64,000 nucleotides of DNA. It comes from Anaeromyxobacter sp. Fw109-5. Lineage in GTDB: Bacteria; Myxococcota; Myxococcia; Myxococcales; Anaeromyxobacteraceae. Below the pieces are notes generated by a model. That model worked only from the letters and a program-made list of their open reading frames with translations. It was not told where the DNA came from and did not search any database. Each line of letters opens with the position of its first letter. Positions within the stretch are counted from its first letter, which is position 1. Where the stretch lies: the NCBI RefSeq assembly GCF_000017505.1, contig NC_009675.1, positions 186,001 to 250,000 on the forward strand, written 5' to 3'. Made by a program: the position numbers and the translations under genes. Positions 34,443-43,571 of the stretch are shown piece after piece.

Positions 34443-37400
34443 TCAAGCGCGGCGCCGGAAGCGCTCCTTCACCTCGTAGGCGAAGGCGTCGAGGATCTCC
34501 GGGTCGATCGGGTCGCCGTTGAGCGAGAGGGTCAGGGAGAGGAGTCCCTCGCGCTCCCGCGCGTGGACGAGCTGGGCCTCGGTCAGCTTGTCGGGCATGC
34601 ACTCGAGCGGGCCCACGCAGACCGCGCCGTCGATCTCTCCGCGCCGCCACTGCACGAGGGGGAGGCCCACCGCGAGCACCGCCTCGTGCTCGAGATCGTC
34701 GCGGAGGTAGGGCGCCGCGGCCGCGAGCGCCTCGTCCAGGCGCGGGTGATCCGGCCACCCCATGGCCCGCGCCATCGCGCGCCGGCACGTGCGGAGGATG
34801 CGCCGGCGGATCCAGCCCTTGAGGCGGTCCTGCGGCGCGCCGCGGAGGCCGCGGCGCACCTGGACGTGATCGGAGTACTCCAGGTACTCGGCCACCGGCT
34901 CGAGCCGCACCCGGACCCCGCGCTCCTCGAGGGCGTCGCCCACGCCGCCGTTCGCCCCCGGATCGGAGCGCAGGTAGATCTCGCCCACGAGCATCACGGT
35001 GGGGTGCGGCCGCGCGGTCTTGAGCGCCCGCAGCGCGCGGCCGGTGCGCTCGAGCAGCGCCGTGACGCCGTAGTTCCCGCCGCTCGCGGCCTCCAGCAGC
35101 ACGCGGCGCGCCGAGAGGTCGGCGCCGGCCGCGCGCTCCAGGAGCCGCGTGAGCTCGCCGGAGGCCGCCGCGTGGACGCGCGCCGCGGCCCCTCGCTCGC
35201 GCTCCACCGGACGGACGTCGCGGAGCGCGTCCTCCAGCAGGCCGAACGCGGCGATCCCCGCGAAGACGAGCGCGCCGAACCCGGCCGGCACACCCGCGAA
35301 GTAGTCCGAGTCGGGCGGCGACCAGATCCCCACGCGCGCGCCGTGCCCGAGCCGCTCGAGGATCATCTGGTGGAGCTGCCGGTAGTAGCCGAACCGGCAG
35401 GGGCCGTTCGACCCCGGCATGAAGAACGAGAGCCGCTCGCCCGGGTCGGCGCGCTCGAGCCGCTGGAGCAGCGAGCCGAGCGTCACGATCATCGGCAGGC
35501 ACTCCTTGCCGCTCGTGTGGCGCCGCGCCTGGCGGATCGCCTCCGCGCTCGCCGCCGGGAGCACCTCCGCGGGGACGCCGTACCCGCGCAGCGCCGCCGC
35601 GAGCGAGTGGGCCTCGGCGCCCATGGGCGGCACGAGCACGCGCGAGCCTCGACGCGCGATCTCGGGCAGCGACTGGGAGGCGAGCGCGAGCAGCGGCGCG
35701 GCCGAGGCCGCGGCGCTCCCACCGGAGCGCAGATCCTCGCGGACGCAGTGGAGGAAGGCCTCCACGCGCGTCTTCGTCCCCGCGTCGCCGGCGTGGCCGT
35801 CCGTCTCGATGACCGCGAAGGGCTTCCCCTCCATGAGGCGCGCGTACGCGTGGAGGGTGAAGCTGTCGGGCCCGCACCCGTAGTTGCTCGCGAACAGGCT
35901 GTAGACGCCGGGCGTGCGCCGCACCTCGTGGGCGGCCCGGAGGATCCGCTGCGTGTAGCCCCAGAACGCGCCCGGCACCATGGGGGTGGCGGGATCCGTG
36001 GGGTAGCAGTCGGTGGGGATCGCGACCGCCCCCTGCTCGCGCAGCAGCGCCGGGATGTTGGCGCTCAGGACCGGGTCGTGGATCGTGTAGGTGCGGCCGA
36101 GCACGACCACGGGGAGGAGCCCCCCGGCGCGGCAGCGTTCGAGGGCGCTGCGCCCGATCCCGATCAGCGCGGCGTCGAAGCGCGCCTGCTCCTCGCGCGC
36201 GGCGGCGTGGGCGGCGCGCCAGGTCTCCTCGTCGCGGACGCCCAGGTCCTCGGCGATGGAGCGGCAGGTGTCGAGGAACGCCGGCGCGTCGAGGAAGCCC
36301 GGGCCGAGCTTGATCGCCGGCGAGAGCACCCGCCGTCCGGCGAGGAGCGGGCGCAGGTCGAGCCGGAGCACGTCGGCGCTCCCCGCCACGATCGGGCAGA
36401 GCCAGTGCGACTCCTCGTCCTTCACGGGGGGCAGGTCGCGGAGCATGGGCAGGAACACGCGCTCGGCGGGCGCCTGCGCCAGGGCCGCCACGAGGCCGTG
36501 GTACTGCTGCATCGGCGCGCAGAACGGGACGTTCGCCCCCTCCGCCCCGCGGCGCAGCGCCTCCCGCCCCCCGCCCTGCGCCACCACGAGGTCGAAGTCG
36601 AGCGCGCGGAAGAACCGGGCGAAGAACGGGAACAGCCCCTTCAGCTGGAACGCCTCCGCGAGCGCGACCCGCGGCGCGCCCGTCGGCGCCGCCAGCGGTC
36701 GCAGCACCGCCTCCACCAGCTCGGCTCGCTCGCGGAACGGATCGGGCGCGCCGTCGGGGAGCTTGCGCGCGCGCGTCCCTCCGTCGTGGAGCGAGCACCC
36801 ACCCCCCCAGGAGAAGGCGCGCCGCTCCCCCTGCACCCGGGTGCGGATCCGCTCGATGCGGCAGGCGTTCCCCGAGCCGCCGCAGCCGGTGCTCGAGCGG
36901 CAGACGAAGGTGTCCTTCCGCTCCACCCGCGCGTCGAGGAACCTCGCCAGCTCGAGCGGCGCGCCCGAGGCGAGCGCCTCGCGCGCGAGCAGCGCGATCC
37001 CCCACGCCCCCACCGTGCCGGGATTCGGGGGCACGATCACCTCGGCGCCGGTCTGCCGCGCGACCGCCGCCGCGAGCGCGTCCGCGGCGAACGGCATCCC
37101 CTGGCAGAAGACCACCTCGCCCACCGAGCGGTTGCCCTTCACGCGGTTCAGGTAGTTCTGCACCACCGAGTCGTAGAGCCCGGCGACGAGACGCGGCCGC
37201 GTGACGCCGGCGGCCGCCGCCTCGTCGAGGATCTCCGCCATGAACACCGCGCAGTGCTGGCCGAGGGCGGCGCAGGCGTCGGCCCCGACCGCGACGCGCG
37301 CCAGCGCCTCCACGTCGAGGTTCCCGAGGCGGACGCCCTGCTCCTCGATGAACGAGCCCGTGCCGGCGCTGCACGCCTCGTTCATCGCGGCGTCCACCAC

Positions 37401-38687
37401 CCGCCCCGCCGCGAGCCGGATGTACTTCGCGTCCTGGCCGCCGATCTCGAAGATGGTGTCGACCCGCGGGTCGCAGGCGCGCGCCCCCTCGGCGTGGGCG
37501 GCGATCTCGTTCAGGACGTGCACGCGGTCGCCGCCGAAGCAGGTCGTGAGGAGCGATCCGACGATCTCGCGGCCGCTGCCGGTGACGCCGAAGCCCGCCA
37601 CGGCCGCGCCGGCCGGCCCTCCGGCGGCCCGGCGCACCAGCTCCTGCGCCGCGCCCACCGGGTCCCCGGCCGTGCGGGTGTAGCTCTCCCAGAGCGGCGC
37701 GCCCGAGGGGACGTGGAGCGCCACCACCTTGGAGCCGGTCGAGCCGATGTCGAGCCCGAGTAGGAACGCGTCGCCTTCGCTCACCGGGGGTGGTGCACGG
37801 CGCGGGAGGCGGTGGACGCTGCCCATGGCGTCGGACAGGGGGGGACGCAGCTCCACCGGCGCGTGGGCCGGCGGCGAGACGAGGTCCTCCGGCCTCGGCA
37901 GCGGCCCGTCGCCCCGCGCCGCCAGCACGGCGCAGCCGAGCGCGTCCAGGTACAGCGCGTCCTCGCCGTGCTCCTCGGCGAGCGTCATCCCGCGCTCCGC
38001 CAGGCGGCGGCGGAACCGCTCGCGGACCCTGCGCGAGCGTCCGACGCCTCCGGCGAGCACCACCGCGGGAGAGACGGCGCCCGCCCGGGAGCGGAGCAGC
38101 ACCTGCACGTTGTCGCAGATGGCGTCGAAGAGGCCCGCGAGGATCCGCGCCCGGTCCTCGCCCTGGTTCGCGAGGTGGGTCATGTCCGTCTTGAGGATGA
38201 CGGGGCAGCGCCCGGAGAGGTGCGCCGGCTCCTCCACGGGCGCCGCGAGGACGTCGGCCTCCTCGGGCGCGAGGCCGAAGCGCTCCACGAGCTGCCGCAG
38301 GAAGTTGCCGGTGCCTTGCGAGCAGCGCGGGTTCTCCCGGTACTCGGCGTCCTCGCCGCCGTTCACCTCCAGGACCGAGAAGCCGTGCGCGCCGATGTCG
38401 ACGATGACGGCGGGCCCGTCGCCGCGGAGGAAGCGGTGGCCCGCGAGGCGCGCCTGCTTGCCCGGGACCCGCGAGAGCGCGAGCTGCCGGCCGAGGCGGC
38501 CGGTGGCGACCGCGCCGCGGAGGCCGTCCCAGCCCCACTCGCGGAGGAGCTCGCCGAGGGCGGCCCCGGGCGTCTTGTGGTGCTCGACCCGGGCGCGCCG
38601 GCGCCAGACGAGGCCTCCCGGCTCGCCGGCGAGCTCGACCACCTTCAACGTCTCGGCACCTGCGTCCACCCCGAGGAAACGCGGCAT
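34443..38687 (-). CDS. Tandem BcrA/BadF-type activase fused to a dehydratase-like Fe-S reductase, 1414 residues
   Basis: Two complete ASKHA activase domains (about 1-260 and 308-570) each keep the paired cluster cysteines: Cys122/Cys161 in CSQGTG and CPVILK, and Cys439/Cys479 in CSAGTG and CAVF. Ordinary activases are homodimers sharing one [4Fe-4S] cluster, so the tandem could be a single-chain pseudodimer. The remaining 840 residues match the DUF2229/COG3580-3581 group related to 2-hydroxyacyl-CoA dehydratase and double-cubane-cluster proteins, with many cysteines (CRSSTGCGGSGNAC, YGCGPDS, KECLPM, NGPCRFGYYRQ). It probably performs ATP-driven low-potential electron transfer; the acceptor is unknown. 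The stop lies 90 bases before the lipoprotein operon on the same strand, so read-through is possible. Confidence 0.9.
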   Translation of the reverse strand: MPRFLGVDAGAETLKVVELAGEPGGLVWRRRARVEHHKTPGAALGELLREWGWDGLRGAVATGRLGRQLALSRVPGKQARLAGHRFLRGDGPAVIVDIGAHGFSVLEVNGGEDAEYRENPRCSQGTGNFLRQLVERFGLAPEEADVLAAPVEEPAHLSGRCPVILKTDMTHLANQGEDRARILAGLFDAICDNVQVLLRSRAGAVSPAVVLAGGVGRSRRVRERFRRRLAERGMTLAEEHGEDALYLDALGCAVLAARGDGPLPRPEDLVSPPAHAPVELRPPLSDAMGSVHRLPRRAPPPVSEGDAFLLGLDIGSTGSKVVALHVPSGAPLWESYTRTAGDPVGAAQELVRRAAGGPAGAAVAGFGVTGSGREIVGSLLTTCFGGDRVHVLNEIAAHAEGARACDPRVDTIFEIGGQDAKYIRLAAGRVVDAAMNEACSAGTGSFIEEQGVRLGNLDVEALARVAVGADACAALGQHCAVFMAEILDEAAAAGVTRPRLVAGLYDSVVQNYLNRVKGNRSVGEVVFCQGMPFAADALAAAVARQTGAEVIVPPNPGTVGAWGIALLAREALASGAPLELARFLDARVERKDTFVCRSSTGCGGSGNACRIERIRTRVQGERRAFSWGGGCSLHDGGTRARKLPDGAPDPFRERAELVEAVLRPLAAPTGAPRVALAEAFQLKGLFPFFARFFRALDFDLVVAQGGGREALRRGAEGANVPFCAPMQQYHGLVAALAQAPAERVFLPMLRDLPPVKDEESHWLCPIVAGSADVLRLDLRPLLAGRRVLSPAIKLGPGFLDAPAFLDTCRSIAEDLGVRDEETWRAAHAAAREEQARFDAALIGIGRSALERCRAGGLLPVVVLGRTYTIHDPVLSANIPALLREQGAVAIPTDCYPTDPATPMVPGAFWGYTQRILRAAHEVRRTPGVYSLFASNYGCGPDSFTLHAYARLMEGKPFAVIETDGHAGDAGTKTRVEAFLHCVREDLRSGGSAAASAAPLLALASQSLPEIARRGSRVLVPPMGAEAHSLAAALRGYGVPAEVLPAASAEAIRQARRHTSGKECLPMIVTLGSLLQRLERADPGERLSFFMPGSNGPCRFGYYRQLHQMILERLGHGARVGIWSPPDSDYFAGVPAGFGALVFAGIAAFGLLEDALRDVRPVERERGAAARVHAAASGELTRLLERAAGADLSARRVLLEAASGGNYGVTALLERTGRALRALKTARPHPTVMLVGEIYLRSDPGANGGVGDALEERGVRVRLEPVAEYLEYSDHVQVRRGLRGAPQDRLKGWIRRRILRTCRRAMARAMGWPDHPRLDEALAAAAPYLRDDLEHEAVLAVGLPLVQWRRGEIDGAVCVGPLECMPDKLTEAQLVHAREREGLLSLTLSLNGDPIDPEILDAFAYEVKERFRRRA

Positions 38688-39005
38688 GCTGACCGCGAGT
38701 GTCGCTCACGGCGTCCCTCGCGTGCGTGCCCAGAACGGGCGCGGCGCGGGGAGCAGGGGCACGCTTCCCACCGCCCGCCCATCCCTCGTGGGGCCGACCC
38801 GGCGTGGGAGTGGCATCCGCAGCCCGATCCGTCGACTCGGGCGCGCCTGGGGCGCTCGACGAAGCAGGAGGCCGGAACCGGGCGCCGGTTGAATATCGGT
38901 GGTCTACTCCCCGTCGCTTCCCGCAGCCCACCGGCCGCCCGCGCTCCGCGGTTGCGCCACGCTCACTGAGGGAGCTACCTCGCTCCCGCTCGAAAAGGAC
39001 ACTCG
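38688..39005. other. Divergent intergenic region, 318 bases
   Basis: Lies between the starts of the activase fusion and the Ala/Lys-rich exported protein. I found no open frame, tRNA or clear promoter pair here. A small hairpin (GGGAGC 38970-38975 with GCTCCC 38982-38987) sits just before the ribosome site of the downstream gene. TTGAAT at 38889-38894 has no -10 at normal spacing. Confidence 0.5.
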
Positions 39006-39635
39006 ATGACCACGAAGTTCGCATTCACGCTCGCGATGGCGGCGCTGTTCGGCTTCGCGGCCCCGGCGCGGGCGCAGCTCCCCGGCGCGGCACAGAAGCT
39101 CGGCAAGGCGAAGGCCGCGACGGCGGAGGCCGGCACCACGGCGGAGGCGAAGACCACGGCGGCCGCCGCGAAGGCGGAGACGAAGGCGTCCGACGCCGCC
39201 ACGAAGGCCGACGCCAAGGCCGACGCCGACACGGCGAAGGCGGAGCGTAAGGCGGACGCCGGCGCGAAGAAGGCCGAGGAGAAGGCCGCCGCGGCGAGCC
39301 CGGTCGCCGGCGAGCAGGTGGGCCAGGCGAACGCGCTGGGTCACGAGAAGGCCGACGCCGGCAAGGCGAAGGCGAAGAAGGGCAAGGCGAAGGGCCTCGA
39401 GAAGGCGAACGCCGGCCGCGCGAAGGGCCAGGCGACCGCGGCCGAGGCCAAGGCGAAGGCCGTGGACGCCCACGAGCAGGGCCACGCGGCCGCCGCGGAG
39501 GCCGACGCGAAGGGCCAGGCCACCGCAGCGCAGGCGAGGCAGCAGGGCGAGAGCAAGGCGACGGCTGCGCAGCAGAGGCTGCACCCGGTCGTTCCCGCCC
39601 CGGCTCCCGCGCCCGCCGCTCCGGCCGCCAAGTAG
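39006..39635 (+). CDS. Exported alanine/lysine-rich low-complexity protein
   Basis: 209 residues. A signal peptide (about 1-23, cut after ARA) precedes an almost pure Ala/Lys/Glu/Asp/Thr sequence with heptad-like repeats (KADAKADADTAKAERKADAGAKKAEEK) and a second half of Gly/Gln-containing repeats (EKANAGRAKGQATAAEAKAKA). It ends in a Pro/Ala tail. Such composition recalls LEA-like, histone H1-like or coiled-coil periplasmic proteins. Function unknown. It has an AAAAGGA ribosome site and is followed by a strong hairpin terminator, so it is monocistronic. Confidence 0.8.
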   Translation: MTTKFAFTLAMAALFGFAAPARAQLPGAAQKLGKAKAATAEAGTTAEAKTTAAAAKAETKASDAATKADAKADADTAKAERKADAGAKKAEEKAAAASPVAGEQVGQANALGHEKADAGKAKAKKGKAKGLEKANAGRAKGQATAAEAKAKAVDAHEQGHAAAAEADAKGQATAAQARQQGESKATAAQQRLHPVVPAPAPAPAAPAAK

Positions 39636-39658
39636 GGGCCGGCTCTCCTCATGAGGAC

Positions 39659-39686
39659 GACGGCCCGGCCGCTCGGCCGGGCCGTC
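39659..39686 (+). terminator. Hairpin terminator after the Ala/Lys-rich gene
   Basis: Twelve perfect base pairs (39659-39670 with 39675-39686) close a GCTC loop. No T tract follows. Confidence 0.7.
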
Positions 39687-39765
39687 CTGCATCGTCATCC
39701 TTCGTGGGGGCAGCCCCGCCCTGGTCACGGTCTCCCGGCGCGAAGCCGCGGCGACGATCGCGGTC

Positions 39766-40755
39766 GTGCCCGCGAACCTCACCACCCAGTACAAGGACGC
39801 GGAGCTGCGCTTCCGCCAGGCGACGGATCACGACGCGAAGCGCGAGGCGCTCCGCGAGATGCTGGCGCTCCTCCCCAAGCACAAGGGGACGGAGAAGCTC
39901 CACGCGGACCTCAAGAAGCGGCTGGCGAAGCTCGAGGAGGAGGCCGGGCACGCGGCGCGCGGCGGCCACCGCGCCGACCCCGGGCACGTGCGGCGCGAGG
40001 GCGCCGGGCAGTGGATCCTGGTCGGCCCGCCGAACGCGGGGAAGTCCTCGCTCCTCGCGGCGCTCACCCACGCGCACCCCGAGATCGGCGAGTACCCGTT
40101 CACCACGCGCGCGCCGCTGCCCGGGATGGCGGCGGTCGAGGACGTGCAGGTGCAGCTCGTGGACACGCCCCCCGTCGCGGCGGGGCACACCGAGCCGTAC
40201 CTGCCCAACCTCGTGCAGGGCGCGGACGGCGTGATCGTGGTGCTCGACCCGACCGCCGACGACGTGGCGCAGGCGTTCGCGGCGGTCCTCGAGGTGCTCT
40301 CGCGAGGTCACGTGTGGCCGCGCGGGCGCGCGCCGCCCCAGGGCGCGTCGCCCCTCCTCGTCGCGCGGCCGGTGCTGGTGGTCGCCACCCGCCGCGATCT
40401 CGACGACGGCGGCACGTTCGCCGCGCTCGCGCGCGACGCGGCGGGCGCGGAGCTGCCCTTCTTCGCGGTGTCGGCGACGCGCGGCGACGGGCTCGACGCG
40501 CTCCGGCCCGAGCTGTTCCGCGCGCTGGGACGGATCCGCGTCTACACGAAGGAGCCCGGCAAGAAGCCCGATCTGGGCAAGCCCTTCGTGCTCCCCGCCG
40601 GCGCGACCGTGCACGACCTCGCCGCGCTCGTGCACCACGACGTCGCCGCGCACCTCAAGTTCGCGCGCATCTGGGGCCACGCGCGCTTCGAGGGCCAGCA
40701 GGTCGACCGCCACCACGTCCTCGCGGATCGCGACGTGGTGGAGCTGCACGCGTGA
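39766..40755 (+). CDS. TGS-domain GTPase of the OBG/DRG group
   Basis: 329 residues from a GTG start. A helical N-terminus (1-75) precedes a G domain with P-loop GPPNAGKSS at 87-95, the switch segment YPFTTRAPLPGM, DTPP as G3 and a TRRD in the G4 position in place of NKxD. The C-terminal TGS domain has YTKEPGKKPD and FVLPAGATVHDLAALVH. The architecture fits DRG/Rbg-type GTPases linked to ribosome function in archaea and eukaryotes. The G4 change (TRRD) may alter nucleotide specificity. Cellular role in bacteria unknown. Confidence 0.87.
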   Translation: MPANLTTQYKDAELRFRQATDHDAKREALREMLALLPKHKGTEKLHADLKKRLAKLEEEAGHAARGGHRADPGHVRREGAGQWILVGPPNAGKSSLLAALTHAHPEIGEYPFTTRAPLPGMAAVEDVQVQLVDTPPVAAGHTEPYLPNLVQGADGVIVVLDPTADDVAQAFAAVLEVLSRGHVWPRGRAPPQGASPLLVARPVLVVATRRDLDDGGTFAALARDAAGAELPFFAVSATRGDGLDALRPELFRALGRIRVYTKEPGKKPDLGKPFVLPAGATVHDLAALVHHDVAAHLKFARIWGHARFEGQQVDRHHVLADRDVVELHA

Positions 40756-40785
40756 GGCTACGAGCAGATCTTCCCCGGAGCAGGG

Positions 40786-42678
40786 CTACCGGTCCCCCAC
40801 CGTGGCCGCCGCCGGCAGCGGTCGCGGCACGTGCGCGGGGGCGACCTCCTCGCCGCGCATGGCGCGCAGGATCCTGCCCGCGCTGGCGGCGAGCCGGGCG
40901 CTGGCGTCGGGGAGCGGCCGGTCCTGGGGATCGGTGACCTCGGCGCCGGCGAGGCCGGCGTAGACGGTGACCTTGAGGTCCTTGCCGATCACCGCGTAGC
41001 GGGGCTCCCAGCCCACGGTGGACAGCACGAAGCGGTCCTCGGGCGCCTCGAACATCGAGAGGCCGTCGGAGTGGAGCGACGGCGCGTGCGTGTCGCCGAG
41101 CAGCGAGAAGAGCGTGGGGACCACGTCCACGTGGCTCGTCGGGGCGTCGCGCGTGGCGGCGGGGATCCCGTCGCCGAGCACCACGAGCGGCACGTGGATC
41201 TGCTCGTCCGTCACCGCCGACCCGTGGCCGAGGTGCCCCTTCTCCTTGAACTCCTCGCCGTGGTCGCCGGTGAAGATCACGAGGGGCCTGCGGCCGCGCG
41301 CCTGCTCGAACCAGGAGAGGAACTCCTCCAGCGTGCCGTCGAGCGCGTACGCCGCGTTCTTCGCGCGGTTGCGGATGGTCTCGGGCGCCGCCGTCGTGGC
41401 CTGCAGCCCGCCCGAGCCGTCCCAGGCCGGCCGGAACGGCTCGGCGCCGGGCGGGTGGAAGTAGTTGAAGTGGGTCCCGTAGAGGAACAGGAACATGAAG
41501 AGCGGCTGTCCGGGCGGCACCGCCGCGGCCATCGCGCGCGCGTCCGCGAGGAGCTGCGGATCGCGATCGCCCCAGCCCTCGCCGTCGCAGCGGTTCCTGA
41601 GGTCCTCGCTCGATACGCCCGCGAACACCGTCTCGCGGAGATCCATCCAGTCGAGGCAGGAGGCCGAGAGCGCCTTCACCGCGTAGCCGTTGTGGCGGAG
41701 GGCGGGGAAGAGCACCGGCCGCCGCCCGGCGCCGAGGGTCGCCTCGAGCTTCTGCGCCTGGATCCCGTAGAGGAGGCTGAAGAGCGTGTAGTGGGTGGCG
41801 ACGGAGCCCGCGTAGTGGCGCGTGAAGCGGGTGCCGGCCTCGGCGCGGCGCCACAGGTTCGGCATCACCTCCGGCGCCAGGTGCGCGGCGGGGAGGCTCT
41901 CCGCCAGGATGAACAGCACGTCCGGCGCGCGGGTGAAGCGGATCTCCTCCGGCGCGACGCCGGCCGGCAGCCGGAGCGACTCCTGCCCGGCGAACTGGTC
42001 CACCGCGCGCTTGCCGAACACGCGCGAGTAGACGGAGTTCATGCGCAGCGGCACCTGGAGCGGCAGCACGCCGGAGGCGGCGAACATCGCCGGGCCTCCG
42101 AAGTACACGAGCCCGGCGCCGTACACGCGCTCCGCGCCAGCGGCGAGGAGCAGCGCCAGCGCGATGCCCCAGGTCCGCCGCGGCGTCGCGAAGCGACGGA
42201 TGAACCAGGCCCCCAGCGCGACGTCGAGCGCGACGAAGGCGATCCCGATCCCGAGGAACAGCGCCACGTCCGCCGGCGAGATGCCCGTCTCCTTGAGCGC
42301 GTACGGCTGGAACATCACGCGGACGAAGAAGCCGTTCATGTGGAAGCCGACCGCGCCGTAGATGCGGCTGTCCAGCGCGAGGACGCTCGTCGCGAGGCCG
42401 AGCACGGCGGGCGCCGCGACGCGGTACGCGCCCGGCTTGAGCGAGAAGGGGAGCGCGACCACGAACGCGGCGAGCGCGAGGAGCCCCGCCTGCGGGAGGA
42501 AGATGGGCCAGAGCGGGAGCCGGTACGCGGCGGGGGAGTTCCCGACCGCCGCCGCGATCGAGCTCGCGTACAGGGCCAGGAACAGCGGGACGTGCAGGAG
42601 CGACCAGACGAGCGCCGGGAAGCGGTACCCGCTCCCGCCTCGCGTCGCCCCGGCGCCGATGTGGAGCGCACGGGACAT
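40786..42678 (-). CDS. Membrane-anchored sulfatase-superfamily hydrolase, LtaS/YejM-like
   Basis: 630 residues from the ATG at 42678; the frame extends 25 residues upstream but without signal. Five N-terminal membrane helices (about 15-215) precede a periplasmic alkaline-phosphatase/sulfatase domain: DVLFILAESL (metal site and nucleophile region), GTHFNYFHP, FTGDHGEEF with metal-binding Asp-His, and GHGSAVTDEQIHVPLVV. Relatives include lipoteichoic acid synthase, phosphoethanolamine transferases and YejM/PbgA, which monitors LPS. An envelope lipid role is likely; the precise reaction cannot be read from the sequence. Confidence 0.86.
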   Translation of the reverse strand: MSRALHIGAGATRGGSGYRFPALVWSLLHVPLFLALYASSIAAAVGNSPAAYRLPLWPIFLPQAGLLALAAFVVALPFSLKPGAYRVAAPAVLGLATSVLALDSRIYGAVGFHMNGFFVRVMFQPYALKETGISPADVALFLGIGIAFVALDVALGAWFIRRFATPRRTWGIALALLLAAGAERVYGAGLVYFGGPAMFAASGVLPLQVPLRMNSVYSRVFGKRAVDQFAGQESLRLPAGVAPEEIRFTRAPDVLFILAESLPAAHLAPEVMPNLWRRAEAGTRFTRHYAGSVATHYTLFSLLYGIQAQKLEATLGAGRRPVLFPALRHNGYAVKALSASCLDWMDLRETVFAGVSSEDLRNRCDGEGWGDRDPQLLADARAMAAAVPPGQPLFMFLFLYGTHFNYFHPPGAEPFRPAWDGSGGLQATTAAPETIRNRAKNAAYALDGTLEEFLSWFEQARGRRPLVIFTGDHGEEFKEKGHLGHGSAVTDEQIHVPLVVLGDGIPAATRDAPTSHVDVVPTLFSLLGDTHAPSLHSDGLSMFEAPEDRFVLSTVGWEPRYAVIGKDLKVTVYAGLAGAEVTDPQDRPLPDASARLAASAGRILRAMRGEEVAPAHVPRPLPAAATVGDR

Positions 42679-42687
42679 CGGCCGCGG

Positions 42688-42716
42688 AACGTAGCACCGG
42701 CGGGGGCCGCACGCCA
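42688..42716 (-). promoter_or_regulatory. Possible promoter of the sulfatase-type gene
   Basis: Minus-strand TGGCGT (42716-42711), 17-base spacer, TACGTT (42693-42688), nine bases before the ATG at 42678. The -35 is weak. Confidence 0.3.
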
Positions 42717-42889
42717 CCGAGGGGAGGGCGAAAGGGGGAGCAGGCGAGCGCACGCGTGGAAGGACGCGGGTTCTGGCCGCGCCCCGCGAGTCCCGCGCGT
42801 GATCGCGTCCGGCGGGGGCGCGGGCCTTCCACCTCGCGCCGAGGTCGGTCGCCGTCGCGGTCGCCCGCCGCGTGGGCTAAGAAGCGGCG

Positions 42890-43486
42890 ATGGCCGACGG
42901 ACCGCGCAGGGACTTCGAGAGTGCCTATCTGGCGGGCTCGCCCCCCTGGGACATCGGCCGGCCGCAGCCCGAGATCGTGAAGCTCGCCGACGAGGGCGAG
43001 GTGAAGGGCACCGTGCTCGACGTCGGCTGCGGCACCGGGGAGAACGCCCTCCACCTCGCGAGCCTCGGCAAGCGGGTGGTCGGCGTGGACGGCTCGCGCG
43101 CGGCGATCGCGCGGGCGCGGGAGAAGGCTGCCGAGCGCGGCCTCCCGGTCGCGTTCCACGTCGCCGACGCGCTCCAGCTGAGGCGCCTCCACCTCCGCGT
43201 GGAGACGGTGGTCGATTGCGGGCTGTTCCACGTCTTCTCGGACGAGGAGCGCCGTCCGTACGCGGAGTCGCTCACCGAGGTGCTCTCGCCGGGCGGCACG
43301 CTCCACGTCCTCTGCTTCTCGGACGAGGAGCCGCCCGGCCCCGGCCCGCGGCGTGTCGCCGAGTACGACCTCCGCGCCACGTTCCGCTCGCTCTTCGCGA
43401 TGGTGCGGATCCGCCCGGCGCGCTTCGAGAGCCTCGTCCACCCGGGCGGCGCGAAGGCCTGGCTCGCGACGCTCGTGCGGATCTGA
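42890..43486 (+). CDS. Class I SAM-dependent methyltransferase, thiopurine/TehB-like
   Basis: 198 residues. SPPWDIGRPQP near residue 19 is the hallmark N-terminus of thiopurine-methyltransferase-like enzymes, and motif I DVGCGTGENAL follows at about 45-55. VDCGLFHVF and LSPGGTLHVLCFSDEEPPGPGP complete the fold. Relatives methylate small sulfur, halide, tellurium or phenolic compounds in detoxification. The substrate is unknown. It is divergent from the sulfatase gene and is followed by a strong hairpin. Confidence 0.86.
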   Translation: MADGPRRDFESAYLAGSPPWDIGRPQPEIVKLADEGEVKGTVLDVGCGTGENALHLASLGKRVVGVDGSRAAIARAREKAAERGLPVAFHVADALQLRRLHLRVETVVDCGLFHVFSDEERRPYAESLTEVLSPGGTLHVLCFSDEEPPGPGPRRVAEYDLRATFRSLFAMVRIRPARFESLVHPGGAKAWLATLVRI

Positions 43487-43511
43487 GCGAGCGCCGGTGC
43501 CCGGAAGCGGA

Positions 43512-43544
43512 GGGGCCGCGCCTCCTCGCGGAGGGCGCGGCCCC
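43512..43544. terminator. Bidirectional hairpin between methyltransferase and Tsx-like genes
   Basis: GGGGCCGCGCC plus TCC (43512-43525) pairs with GGAGGGCGCGGCCCC (43530-43544) with a single bulge and a TCGC loop. It separates two convergent genes. Confidence 0.7.
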
Positions 43545-43571
43545 GGGTGCGGTTCCGTCGCGGCGGCGGGA

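Noticed and set aside
34441-34446. TTGACG on the minus strand as a -35 for the lipid operon
   Set aside because: It overlaps the stop codon of the activase gene and no -10 lies at 16-18 bases.
34563-37763. A 1066-codon plus-strand frame opposite the activase fusion
   Set aside because: Composition typical of antisense shadow; no start signal or motif.
34018-39024. A 1668-codon minus-strand open frame
   Set aside because: It is frame-shifted over the activase fusion, whose motifs lie in the 34443-38687 frame; composition is Arg/Ala/Gly shadow typical of high GC.
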